Origin: Pseudomonas poae
GTDB lineage: Bacteria > Pseudomonadota > Gammaproteobacteria > Pseudomonadales > Pseudomonadaceae
Assembly: GCA_004000515.1 (NCBI GenBank)
Contig: CP034537.1
Location: forward strand, 744,001-808,000
Reading direction: 5' to 3'
Length of the DNA: 64,000 nucleotides
The notes below the pieces were generated by a model that was not told where the DNA came from, searched no databases, and saw nothing but the letters and a program-made list of their open reading frames with translations. Numbering within the stretch: the first letter of the stretch is position 1; each line of letters opens with the position of its first letter. Of the stretch, positions 53,229 to 61,667 are shown one piece after another. The position numbers and the translations under genes are program-made.

Positions 53229-53303
53229 GTGCAACCCCCTAGCCTCAGGAGGTGCAACCAACAAGCCAAAAAAGTACAACCCTGGCAGGTCGCACCTGCA
53301 ACC
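53229..53303. promoter_or_regulatory. four-copy GTGCAACC array upstream of livK
   Basis: GTGCAACC at 53229 and 53252, GTACAACC at 53274 and CTGCAACC at 53296 form direct repeats with starts 23, 22 and 22 bp apart, about two helical turns. The array lies 157-231 bp upstream of livK in the 374-bp amaA-livK gap (53073-53446). This looks like an operator array for a regulator binding repeatedly to one DNA face; the protein is unknown. Confidence 0.5.
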
Positions 53304-53403
53304 AGACGGAGAAACGACAGTTCCTACAGCTGTAACAGACTGCGTAACGGAACTGCACATTTACAGTGCGTGATTGCTACGACTTGCACCAATACAGATT
53401 AGT

Positions 53404-53426
53404 AGCCTGCTAAGAAAATGCAGGCT
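53404..53426 (-). terminator. hairpin after amaA, possible terminator
   Basis: AGCCTGC and GCAGGCT are separated by nine bases, 20 bp after the amaA stop. A T run follows on the plus strand (TTTT) but not on the minus strand, on which amaA is read. Termination of amaA is therefore uncertain. Confidence 0.35.
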
Positions 53427-53446
53427 TTTGAAGGGTATTTCGCTGA

Positions 53447-54730
53447 TCAGATCACGATCCTCAGGCATTGCCCGGCGTGATAGAGCGAGAATCCAGCCTC
53501 ATAAAGACAGCTGCGCAGGCCAACGCCGGCCAACGGCTGCATCGGCGCGAAGGGAATCGGCAAGGCCTGGGGATTCTGGTGACACAAGTAGTCGGCAAAC
53601 GCCTTGCCGACCACGCTTCCGGTGGTGACGCCACGTCCGTTATAGCCCGTAACGGCCACGAGGCCCGGCGCCGGTTCGAACAGACGCATCAGGTGATCGG
53701 GGGTAAAGGCAATGCAGCCAGTCCAGGTGTATTCCCACTGCACCGATTTGAGGTACGGGAAGTAATGCTGCTGCACCCGATCGGCCCACGCCTTGAGGAA
53801 CCACGCCGGTTTCTGGTTGCCATTGCCCAGGCTGCCGAGCAACAGGCGTCCATCGGCGTCGCGGCGAATACTGCTCAACACTTGGCGTGTATCCCAAGAG
53901 CCTTGACCGCCAGGCAGGATCTGCTGGGCGGCGTCATCTGTCAGCGGGGCTGACGCGACTTGGTAGTAGTAACCGGGGAAGAAATTGCGCCGAAGCTCGG
54001 TCCACTCGCCTTCGGTGTAGGCGTTGGAGGCGATCACCACTTGTGCAGCCTGCACCGAACCCTGAGCGGTTTGCACCGACCACTGCGCGCCTTGGCGCTC
54101 CAGCTGAGTCACCGGTGAATGGTCAAACAACTGCCCGCCAAGGCCTGCGGCAGCGTTGGCCAAGCCACTGGTATAGGCCATCGGGTTCAGGGTGCCAGCA
54201 CGCCGATCCAGCAAGGCCGCTGCAATTTTTTTTGTGCCCGTGGCGTGCTCGCATGCCTGGCCGGTGAGCAATTCAACCGGCGCGCCACGGCGCTTCCATT
54301 GTTCTTCACGGCTGCGTAAATCCGCCTCGCCACGCGCGTTGTGCGCCATGTGCAAGGTGCCCTCGCGGCGCAATTGGCAATCGATGGTGTATTTGTCGAT
54401 CAGGCTGAACACCAACGAGGGTGCCGCGCCCAGCATCCGGTTGAGCTGGCTGCCCACCTCTGTGCCGAAACCGGCCTCGATGTCGTCCGGCGGGATCCAC
54501 AGGCCGGCGTTCACCAAGCCGACATTGCGCCCCGAACCACCGTGGCCGGTGCGATGGGCTTCCAGCACGGCGACGCTTTTGCCCTGTTCCAGCAGATGAA
54601 TGGCCGCCGACAAGCCGGTGATCCCGGCGCCGATCACGCACACATCCACCTTGAGTTCGCCTTTGAGTGCGGCGCGATCGGGGCGGCTTGGGGTGAGGTG
54701 TTCCCATAAACATGTTTCGCGTAGAGGCAT
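53447..54730 (-). CDS. amaA: FAD-dependent oxidoreductase, L-pipecolate oxidase AmaA
   Basis: A 427-residue DAO-family flavoprotein. The dinucleotide motif VCVIGAGITGLSAAIHLLEQGKSVAVLEA (about residues 29-57) is followed by GGSGRNVGLVNAGLW and, near the C-terminus, VTGYNGRGVTTGSVVGKAFADYL. Its pairing with a piperideine-6-carboxylate dehydrogenase gene and a divergent LysR gene matches amaA-amaB of P. putida. There AmaA oxidises L-pipecolate to piperideine-6-carboxylate in D-lysine catabolism. The frame is intact. The substrate is inferred from context. Confidence 0.82.
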   Translation of the reverse strand: MPLRETCLWEHLTPSRPDRAALKGELKVDVCVIGAGITGLSAAIHLLEQGKSVAVLEAHRTGHGGSGRNVGLVNAGLWIPPDDIEAGFGTEVGSQLNRMLGAAPSLVFSLIDKYTIDCQLRREGTLHMAHNARGEADLRSREEQWKRRGAPVELLTGQACEHATGTKKIAAALLDRRAGTLNPMAYTSGLANAAAGLGGQLFDHSPVTQLERQGAQWSVQTAQGSVQAAQVVIASNAYTEGEWTELRRNFFPGYYYQVASAPLTDDAAQQILPGGQGSWDTRQVLSSIRRDADGRLLLGSLGNGNQKPAWFLKAWADRVQQHYFPYLKSVQWEYTWTGCIAFTPDHLMRLFEPAPGLVAVTGYNGRGVTTGSVVGKAFADYLCHQNPQALPIPFAPMQPLAGVGLRSCLYEAGFSLYHAGQCLRIVI

Positions 54731-54793
54731 TGCCAGACTCCAAGATGAAACCTAACAAACAACGAGTATTTGGACGTGCAAACCCAATCAAAT

Positions 54794-54863
54794 GTGGGAG
54801 CTGGCTTGCCTGCGATAGCGGTGTATCAATCGCCACCGCTATCGCAGGCAAGCCAGCTCCCAC
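54794..54863. repeat. REP pair (family B) between amaB and amaA
   Basis: Complete inverted pair with GATAGCG/CGCTATC extending the stem. It is the shortest loop among the REP pairs here. Confidence 0.9.
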
Positions 54864-54889
54864 ATTGATCTCACCCGACTTTGAAGGAT

Positions 54890-56379
54890 TCAGTCGAAGG
54901 TGATGCCCTGCGCCAGCGGCAACTCCAGCGAATAGTTCACGGTATTGGTCTGGCGACGCATATACCCGCGCCACGCATCCGACCCCGATTCACGCCCGCC
55001 ACCGGTTTCTTTCTCGCCACCAAACGCACCGCCGATTTCCGCGCCACTCGGGCCGATGTTGACGTTGGCGATGCCACAATCACTGCCCACCGCCGACATG
55101 AACTGCTCGGCTTCGCGCACATCGGTGGTGAAGATGCACGACGACAAACCTTGAGGCACCGCGTTGTTCAGGCGCAGGGCTTCGGCGAAGTCGGTGTAGC
55201 CGACCACGTACAGGATCGGCGCGAAGGTTTCGGTACAAACCACGTCGCTTTGCTCGGGCATCTCCACGATGGCCGGCGACACGTAGTAGGCATTCGGGAA
55301 CTTGTCTTCCAACTGGCGCTTGCCGCCGAACACCTGCCGCCTTCGCTCAAGGCTTGCTCCAGGGCATCCTGCATGTTTTCGAAACCATGCTTGTCGATCA
55401 GCGGGCCGATCAGGTTGCCTTCCAGCGGGTGGCCAATGCGCACCTTGGAATAGGCGGCCTTGAGGCGGGTGACGATCTCTTCTTTCACCGACTCATGGGC
55501 GATCAGGCGACGCAGGGTTGTGCAACGCTGGCCGGCGGTGCCGACCGCACTGAACAGGATGGCACGCACGGCCATGTCCAGGTCGGCGCTTGGGCCGAGG
55601 ATCATCGCGTTGTTGCCGCCCAGTTCGAGGATGCTGCGGGCAAAACGCGCGGCGACTTTGGGCGCGACTTCGCGGCCCATGCGGGTACTGCCGGTGGCGC
55701 TGATCAGGGCCACACGCGGGTCATCGACCAACGCGGCGCCGGCATCGCGACCGCCGATGATCACTTGGCTGAGGTAGTGCGGGGCATCGTTGAAATTCTT
55801 CAACACACGCTCGAACAGCGCCTGACAGGCCAGGGCGGTGAGCGGGGTCTTTTCCGACGGTTTCCAGATCACCGCGTTGCCGCACACCAGCGCCAGGGTG
55901 GTGTTCCACGCCCACACGGCCACCGGGAAGTTGAAGGCGCTGATCACGCCGACCACGCCCAGCGGGTGCCAGGTTTCACGCATGTGGTGGCCTGGGCGCT
56001 CAGAGGCGATGGTCAAGCCGTAGAGCTGGCGGGACAGGCCGACGGCGAAGTCGCAGATGTCGATCATTTCCTGCACTTCGCCCAGGCCTTCCTGGGTGAT
56101 CTTGCCGGCTTCCCACGACACCAGTTCGCCGAGATCAGCCTTGTATTCGCGTAGGACGTCGCCGAACTGGCGCACCAGCTCACCGCGACGCGGGGCCGGC
56201 ACTTTGCGCCAGGCGTCGAATGCATGCTCGGCGCGACTGACCTGTTGCTCCACTTCGGCGGCACCTTCCCACTGCACACTGCCGATACGGCTGCCGTCAA
56301 TCGGCGAATGCACGGGGTGTTTGCCCGACTGGTACAACGCTGGGTTTACCCCGAGACGATCAAGCAATGCGGCAACCAT
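54890..56379 (-). CDS. amaB: piperideine-6-carboxylate / aminoadipate-semialdehyde dehydrogenase AmaB (frameshifted)
   Basis: A 496-residue ALDH-superfamily enzyme after correction. [19 protein letters not shown] is the cofactor-site segment, SATGSTRMG the glycine motif, LELGGNNA holds the general-base Glu, and the catalytic Cys is in [10 protein letters not shown]. One base is missing near 55336; the corrected join is [22 protein letters not shown]. It resembles ALDH7-type antiquitins, which oxidise alpha-aminoadipate semialdehyde in lysine degradation, consistent with the neighbouring amaA. Confidence 0.88.
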
Positions 56380-56526
56380 GGGTCACTCCTTCAATCTGCA
56401 AACAGAAAATTCGCGCCGCACGGCGATCCAGACCTTATTTGTAGCTGGCCCAAGACTTGCCAACAAACGACGATTAGGCGAGATATCATTCCGTTTATTC
56501 ATGCAAAGCATAAAAAGAGGCACGCC

Positions 56527-57414
56527 GTGCTGAACAAAAGACATTTGCCCTCGATCACCGCCTTGCAGTGCTTCGAAGCCGCTACCCGCCACCTGAGCTT
56601 CACCCGCGCCGCGGAGGAGCTGAACCTCACGCAGAGCGCGGTGAGCAAGCAGGTGGCGCAGTTGGAAGAATTACTCCAGCACCTGCTGTTTCGCCGCGTG
56701 CGTCGCCGCTTGCAGATGACCCCTGCGGGCGATTTGTACTTGGTGGAAGTGAGAAAAATCCTCACGCAAGTGGAGATGTCCACCCACTACCTGCGCTCCT
56801 ACGGTGGCGAGACCGAAGTGCTGCGGGTCTCCACGCCCTACACCTTCGGCGCACGTTGGCTGGTGCCGCGCCTCAAGGGCTGGCGGCTGCGCCACCCGCA
56901 AATCCACCTGGACCTGTGCAACGAACAGGAGCCGGACGAACTGCTGCAAGGCAAGGCCGACATGGCGTTCTACTTTGGCCAGGGCTCACGCCCCGGTACC
57001 GAGACCCTCAAGCTGTTCAGCGAAGAGCTGGTGCCGGTGTGTGCGCCGGAGAGCCTGCCTGCGCGGCCGTTTACGGACCCAACGCAACTGAGCGACCTGG
57101 TGCTGCTGCAAAATGCCTCGCGGCCTCAGGGCTGGCATGACTGGTTTGCCAGCCAGGGTTTCCAGACCGAGCACAGCTACCACGGGCCGCGTTTCGATAC
57201 GTTCTATATGTGCATTCGTGCGGCGCAAGTGGGCTGTGGCGTGGCGCTGCTGCCGCGCTTCCTGGTGGAAGAGGAATTGGCGGACGGAAAGCTGGTGATC
57301 CCGTGGCAACATGCGATGCCGAGCCATGATGCGTATTACCTGGCTTACCCTGAGCATTCGGCGGAGGTGCCCAAGGTGCGCGAATTTGTGAAGTGGATGA
57401 TGGAGCAGGTCTAG
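56527..57414 (+). CDS. LysR-family regulator (likely of amaAB)
   Basis: A 295-residue GcvA-like LysR protein. The HTH is LQCFEAATRHLSFTRAAEELNLTQSAVSKQVAQLE; the effector domain has RVSTPYTFGARWLVPRLKGWRLRHPQIHLDL. It starts at GTG 56527 with AGAGG six bases upstream. It is divergent from amaB; ATGCAAAGCAT (56501-56511) in the 147-bp gap is a palindrome in operator position. Control of lysine catabolism is inferred from its position. Confidence 0.86.
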   Translation: MLNKRHLPSITALQCFEAATRHLSFTRAAEELNLTQSAVSKQVAQLEELLQHLLFRRVRRRLQMTPAGDLYLVEVRKILTQVEMSTHYLRSYGGETEVLRVSTPYTFGARWLVPRLKGWRLRHPQIHLDLCNEQEPDELLQGKADMAFYFGQGSRPGTETLKLFSEELVPVCAPESLPARPFTDPTQLSDLVLLQNASRPQGWHDWFASQGFQTEHSYHGPRFDTFYMCIRAAQVGCGVALLPRFLVEEELADGKLVIPWQHAMPSHDAYYLAYPEHSAEVPKVREFVKWMMEQV

Positions 57415-57437
57415 ATTTATTCGGCCGCACCACCGCC

Positions 57438-57502
57438 ATCGCAGGCAAACCAGCTCCCACATTTGAAATGCATTCCAAGTGTGGAGCTGGCTTGCCTGCG
57501 AT
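57438..57502. repeat. REP pair (family B), outward orientation
   Basis: Central CTCCCAC/GTGGAG ends; the right copy reads GTGGAGCTGG with one G fewer than all other copies, which fits the homopolymer errors elsewhere. It lies between the LysR gene and pncB. Confidence 0.85.
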
Positions 57503-57626
57503 GGGACAAGTGGCCATTCCAAAAAAATCACTGGCAAAACCCCACAGGTCTATGCGCCACTAGCCCCCTTCCTTAATTGTGCGTAAAGGTCGGCGCCCAT
57601 CGCCGACTCGTCTGGAGATTCCCGTT

Positions 57627-58841
57627 ATGAGCGAGAGTGTGTTTGCCGATCGCATCGTGCAGAACCTGCTCGACACCGACTTCTACAAGCTGACCATGAT
57701 GCAGGCGGTGCTGCACAACTACCCGAACGTGGAAGTTGAATGGGAGTTTCGTTGCCGCAACAGTGAGGACCTGCGCCCGTACCTGGCGGAAATCCGCTAC
57801 CAGATCGAGCGCCTTGCCGAGTTGAGCCTGAGCCCGGACCAACTGGGGTTCCTGGAGCGCATCAGCTTCATGAAGCCGGACTTTCTGCGCTTCCTCGGGC
57901 TGTTCCGCTTCAACCTGCGCTATGTGCAGGCCGGCATCGAGAACGGCGAATTATTTATCCGCCTGCGCGGGCCGTGGCTGCATGTGATCCTGTTTGAAGT
58001 GCCGATGCTGGCCATCGTCAGCGAAGTGCGTAACCGCTACCGCTACCAGACCGTGATCCTCGAACAGGCCCGCGAGCAGTTGTACCGCAAGTTCGATTGG
58101 CTGACGGCCAATGCCAGCAGCGAAGAACTGTCCGAGCTGCAAGTGGCCGACTTCGGCACCCGCCGACGCTTCTCGTACCGGGTGCAGGAAGAAGTGGTCA
58201 GCGTACTCAAGCACGACTTCCCCGGGCGTTTTGTCGGCACCAGCAACGTGCACCTGGCCCGAGAGCTGGACATGAAACCCCTGGGCACCATGGCCCACGA
58301 ATGGATCATGGCCCACCAGCAACTCGGCCCGCGCCTGATCGACAGCCAGATCGCCGCCCTCGACTGCTGGGTCCGCGAATACCGTGGCCTGCTGGGCATC
58401 GCCCTGACCGATTGCATCACCACCGACGCGTTCCTCGGCGACTTCGACCTGTACTTCGCCAAGCTGTTCGACGGCCTGCGCCACGACTCCGGTGATCCGG
58501 TGCAGTGGGCAGAAAAAGCCATCGCCCACTACCATAAGCTCGGCATTGAGCCGATGAGCAAGACGTTGGTGTTCTCCGACAGCCTGTCGCTGCCCAAGGC
58601 CCTGGAGATCTTCCGGGCGCTGCGCGGTCGCATCAATGTGAGCTTCGGCATTGGCACCAACCTGACCTGCGATATCCCAGGTGTGGAGCCCATGAGCATC
58701 GTGCTTAAAATGACTGCCTGCAATGGCCAGCCTGTCGCCAAGATCTCCGACGAAGCGGGCAAGACCCATTGCACCGACCCGAATTTTGTCGCCTATTTGC
58801 GGCACGTTTTCAAAGTACCTGCCCTTTCCAGCAAGGAGTGA
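57627..58841 (+). CDS. pncB: nicotinate phosphoribosyltransferase
   Basis: A 404-residue protein with the family start [36 protein letters not shown], the substrate region [18 protein letters not shown], the phosphorylated-His segment [25 protein letters not shown], and GIGTNLTCD near the end. It makes nicotinate mononucleotide from nicotinate and PRPP in NAD salvage. The ATG at 57627 has GGAG upstream. The next gene is nadE after 3 bp, so the two are co-transcribed. Confidence 0.95.
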   Translation: MSESVFADRIVQNLLDTDFYKLTMMQAVLHNYPNVEVEWEFRCRNSEDLRPYLAEIRYQIERLAELSLSPDQLGFLERISFMKPDFLRFLGLFRFNLRYVQAGIENGELFIRLRGPWLHVILFEVPMLAIVSEVRNRYRYQTVILEQAREQLYRKFDWLTANASSEELSELQVADFGTRRRFSYRVQEEVVSVLKHDFPGRFVGTSNVHLARELDMKPLGTMAHEWIMAHQQLGPRLIDSQIAALDCWVREYRGLLGIALTDCITTDAFLGDFDLYFAKLFDGLRHDSGDPVQWAEKAIAHYHKLGIEPMSKTLVFSDSLSLPKALEIFRALRGRINVSFGIGTNLTCDIPGVEPMSIVLKMTACNGQPVAKISDEAGKTHCTDPNFVAYLRHVFKVPALSSKE

Positions 58842-58844
58842 ATC

Positions 58845-59672
58845 ATGCAAGCCGTACAGCGTGAAATTGCGCAGCAGCTCAAGGTTCAAGCACCGTTCCA
58901 GGACCAGGCCGCCCTCGAAGCCGAGGTTGCCCGGCGCATCACCTTTATCCAGGATTGCCTGCGCAATTCCGGGCTCAAGACCTTGGTGCTGGGCATCAGC
59001 GGCGGTGTCGACTCCCTGACCGCAGGCCTGTTGGCCCAACGCGCGATGCAGGAACTGCGCGCCAGCACCGGCGACGAGGCCTACCGTTTTATCGCGGTGC
59101 GCCTGCCTTATGAAACTCAGTTCGATGAGATAGATGCCCAGGCCTCGGTGGACTTTATCGAGCCGGACGAGCGCCACACCGTGAATATCGGCCCGGCGGT
59201 CAAAGCCCTGGCCAGTGAAGTGGCGGCGTTTGAAGGCAAGGCGGCGGTGTCCCGTGATTTCGTGCTGGGCAACACCAAGGCACGCATGCGCATGGTGGCG
59301 CAGTACACCATCGCGGGCGCGGCCAGCGGCCTGGTGATTGGTACTGACCATGCGGCGGAAGCGGTGATGGGCTTTTTCACCAAGTTCGGTGATGGCGCGT
59401 GCGATCTGGCGCCGTTGAGCGGGCTGGTGAAGAACCAGGTGCGCTCGATTGCACGGCACTTTGGTGCACCGGAATCGCTGGTGGAGAAGGTGCCGACAGC
59501 GGATCTGGAAGACCTGTCGCCGGGCAAGCCGGACGAAGCGTCACATGGCGTGACCTATGCAGAGATCGATGCGTTTTTGCACGGAGAGCCGGTGCGCGAA
59601 GAGGCGTTCCGGATTATTTGCGAGACGTATCGCAAGACTGAGCACAAGCGGGTCATGCCGTTCGCGCCATGA
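58845..59672 (+). CDS. nadE: ammonia-dependent NAD+ synthetase
   Basis: A 275-residue enzyme. The PP-loop [12 protein letters not shown] (about residues 52-63) binds ATP, and later motifs are [37 protein letters not shown] and [15 protein letters not shown]. There is no glutaminase domain, so ammonia is the nitrogen donor. It completes NAD synthesis downstream of PncB, 3 bp after that gene. The frame is intact. Confidence 0.96.
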   Translation: MQAVQREIAQQLKVQAPFQDQAALEAEVARRITFIQDCLRNSGLKTLVLGISGGVDSLTAGLLAQRAMQELRASTGDEAYRFIAVRLPYETQFDEIDAQASVDFIEPDERHTVNIGPAVKALASEVAAFEGKAAVSRDFVLGNTKARMRMVAQYTIAGAASGLVIGTDHAAEAVMGFFTKFGDGACDLAPLSGLVKNQVRSIARHFGAPESLVEKVPTADLEDLSPGKPDEASHGVTYAEIDAFLHGEPVREEAFRIICETYRKTEHKRVMPFAP

Positions 59673-59682
59673 GCTAGTCCGC

Positions 59683-59754
59683 CATCGCAGGCAAGCCAGC
59701 TCCCACATTTGAATGTGTTCACAAATCAAATGTGGGAGCTGGCTTGCCTGCGAT
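59683..59754. repeat. REP pair (family B), outward orientation
   Basis: Complete copies with CTCCCAC/GTGGGAG central, between the convergent nadE and azurin genes. Confidence 0.9.
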
Positions 59755-59770
59755 GAACGATAACGCGGTC

Positions 59771-60217
59771 TTACTTAAGCACCACCGCGCCTTTCATCAT
59801 CGAGTTGTGGCCTGGGAACGAGCAGAAGAACTCGTATTCAGTGCCCGCCGCCAGCTTGGACACATCGAAGGTCACCGAATCTTTCTCACCAGCACCAATG
59901 ATCTTGGTGTGGGCGATCACGCGGGTGTCGCCTTCCTTCAGGTAGTTCTTGTCGATGCCAGCGGCCATGCCGTCGGTGGCAACGCCAGCCATGTCGGCTT
60001 TGGTGGTCAGCACCCAGTTATGGCCCATGACGTTTTTCGGCAAGCTGCCCGAGTGTTCCAGGTTCACGGTGAAGGTCTTGCAGCTCTTGTCGATCGTGAT
60101 TTCCTTGGTGTTGAAGGACATCTGGTCGGTGGAGTCGACGGTGACTGCGCACTCTGCAGCAAGCAACTGGCCGCTAGCCAGAGTCAGCAGGGAAACAGCA
60201 ACGAGTTTGGCGAACAT
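59771..60217 (-). CDS. azu: azurin
   Basis: A 148-residue periplasmic blue copper protein: signal peptide [22 protein letters not shown], then about 128 mature residues. Copper ligands are His in [10 protein letters not shown] and Cys, His and Met in [14 protein letters not shown]. The Cys3-Cys26 disulphide pair of azurins is present (AECAV; SCKTF). It carries electrons in anaerobic and nitrosative respiration. An ANR-like site lies 71 bp upstream of the start. The frame is intact. Confidence 0.97.
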   Translation of the reverse strand: MFAKLVAVSLLTLASGQLLAAECAVTVDSTDQMSFNTKEITIDKSCKTFTVNLEHSGSLPKNVMGHNWVLTTKADMAGVATDGMAAGIDKNYLKEGDTRVIAHTKIIGAGEKDSVTFDVSKLAAGTEYEFFCSFPGHNSMMKGAVVLK

Positions 60218-60287
60218 GTGAATCTCCAAGGCAGGGTTTAGAAAACGCGTATTGCGACAAGGGTGCCCGATGCGGGCGTGAATTCTT

Positions 60288-60301
60288 ATGATCTGAGTCA
60301 A
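60288..60301 (-). promoter_or_regulatory. candidate ANR box of azurin
   Basis: TTGAC-TCAG-ATCAT on the minus strand matches 8 of 10 positions of the ANR/FNR consensus TTGAT-N4-ATCAA. If centred at -41.5, transcription would start near 60253, giving a 36-nt leader. The rest of the 60218-60549 gap holds one tiny reading frame only. Confidence 0.5.
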
Positions 60302-60405
60302 CGGATTGTATACAACTTTAGGCTATCAGACTTATCAACACAATCTAACAGCCAAAGTAGTACGACCTTCCTATGATCGGCCCATCCCCCACTGGAGTCC
60401 GAGCC

Positions 60406-60462
60406 ATGCACCTCGACCAACTGTTCAACGGCCTGCTGGCCGCGTACGCCTGCGGTAAGTGA
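60406..60462 (+). CDS. possible 18-residue leader peptide
   Basis: ATG with GGAG eight bases upstream opens MHLDQLFNGLLAAYACGK, then TGA, 87 bp before the next small gene. It may be a leader peptide, a truncated gene start or chance. No relatives are recognised. Given the indel rate in this window, a longer frame cannot be excluded. Confidence 0.25.
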   Translation: MHLDQLFNGLLAAYACGK

Positions 60463-60549
60463 AGGCCAAGCGCGCTGCTAAGCTGCTACCATAGCGACCC
60501 AAGGCAGCTGCGCGCCGCCACCCTCACCTTCGACCCTAGAGGATCGCCC

Positions 60550-60732
60550 ATGGCCAAACCTAATTACTCCTTCGCCAAACGTCAGAGAGACTTGGCCAAG
60601 GAGCAGAAGAAAGAGGAAAAACTGCAACGCAAGAAAGCCGCTGCAGAAGAAGAGGCCAATGGGCTGAACGCAGATGTTGATGGTGAAGAAACGAGCGACG
60701 AGACCGAAACACCAAAAGATCCGGCTGAATAA
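60550..60732 (+). CDS. small charged conserved protein
   Basis: A 60-residue protein: a basic, coiled-coil-like first half (YSFAKRQRDLAKEQKKEEKLQRKKAAAEEEA) and an acidic tail (DGEETSDETETPKDPAE). It has no signal peptide, membrane segment or known domain. The sequence type is familiar as a hypothetical protein of Pseudomonas. The start is preceded by AGAGGATCGCCC, a weak but plausible ribosome-binding site. Confidence 0.6.
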   Translation: MAKPNYSFAKRQRDLAKEQKKEEKLQRKKAAAEEEANGLNADVDGEETSDETETPKDPAE

Positions 60733-60778
60733 TTTCCTTTGTGGTGAACCGGCTTGCCCGGTTCGCCACAATCTGCCG

Positions 60779-61667
60779 TTATTGCAGCGGCATCACCGTC
60801 ACCCGAACCTCCGGGTCATGGTTCCCTCCCCCAGAATCACCCCCCGCAACGGCGACACATCAGAGAAATCCCGGCCCCAGGCCAAGGTGATGTGCTCCAG
60901 TGCCGGCTGCACATTATTCGTCGGATCAAAATCCACCCAACCCGACACCGGGCAATACACCGAGACCCACGCATGAGATGCATCGGCGCCGATCAGCCGT
61001 GGCTGGCCGGGCGGAGGCTGGGTAAGCAAGTAGCCGCTGATGTAACGCGCCGCCAGCCCGCGTGAGCGCAGGCAGGCGAGCATCAGGTGAGCGAAGTCCT
61101 GACACACGCCACGACGGCGCTCCAGCACTTCCACCAGCGGTGTGGCGACCTGGGTAGCCTCGGCATCAAAGGTGAACTCGTCAAAGATTTTCTCCATCAA
61201 TGCCTGCACACCCAACAACAGCGGGCGTCCCGGCGGGAAGCAGTTTTCGGAGAATTCGACGAAGGTTTTTTCAGGTGTACATAGGGCGATTCGAAGCGGT
61301 AGCGACAGGCTTCGATCAGCTCATCGGACATCGGCTGGCTGCTGTAGGTCAGGCGGTCACGGGTCTGGTCCCAGGCTGGCGACTGTTGGAAGTCCAGCGC
61401 AGGCCGCGCCAGGACCTCAACGGTCAGCCCCGCATTCACCAATAATTCATTGTGGGGCCGTTCGAACGCCAGCCGCGTGATCGGGTTGCCAAACACGTCC
61501 AGCTCATCCCGCCGCGAGGACGGCTGCGGGCTGATATCCAGTTGCTGCGCGCTGCAGCGCTGCCAGGCACACGGCCGTGGCCACAGGTGCGCCAACTGCT
61601 GCGCCAGGGACACCGGGCTGTCGTAGTGATAATGGGTATCGTGGAAAATCTGGTAGCGCGCACTCAT
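60779..61667 (-). CDS. transglutaminase-like protein (two frameshifts)
   Basis: A 296-residue protein after correction. The N-terminal beta domain (YQIFHDTHYHYDSPVSLAQQLAHLWPR) precedes the transglutaminase-like core with catalytic Cys in RRGVCQDFAHLMLACLRSRGLAARYISGYL, His in ADASHAWVSVYCP and Asp in GWVDFDPTNN. Missing bases lie in 61266-61271 (join HLKKTFVEFSENCFPPGRP) and 60828-60832 (end ILGGGNHDPEVRVTVMPLQ). Its ATG overlaps the stop of the ATP-grasp/alpha-E gene by one base, so the two are co-translated and functionally linked. Confidence 0.85.

Noticed and set aside
57951..59459. A 502-codon open frame on the minus strand opposite pncB and nadE
   Set aside because: Both plus-strand genes are intact with clear catalytic motifs; the reverse translation is a compositional shadow.
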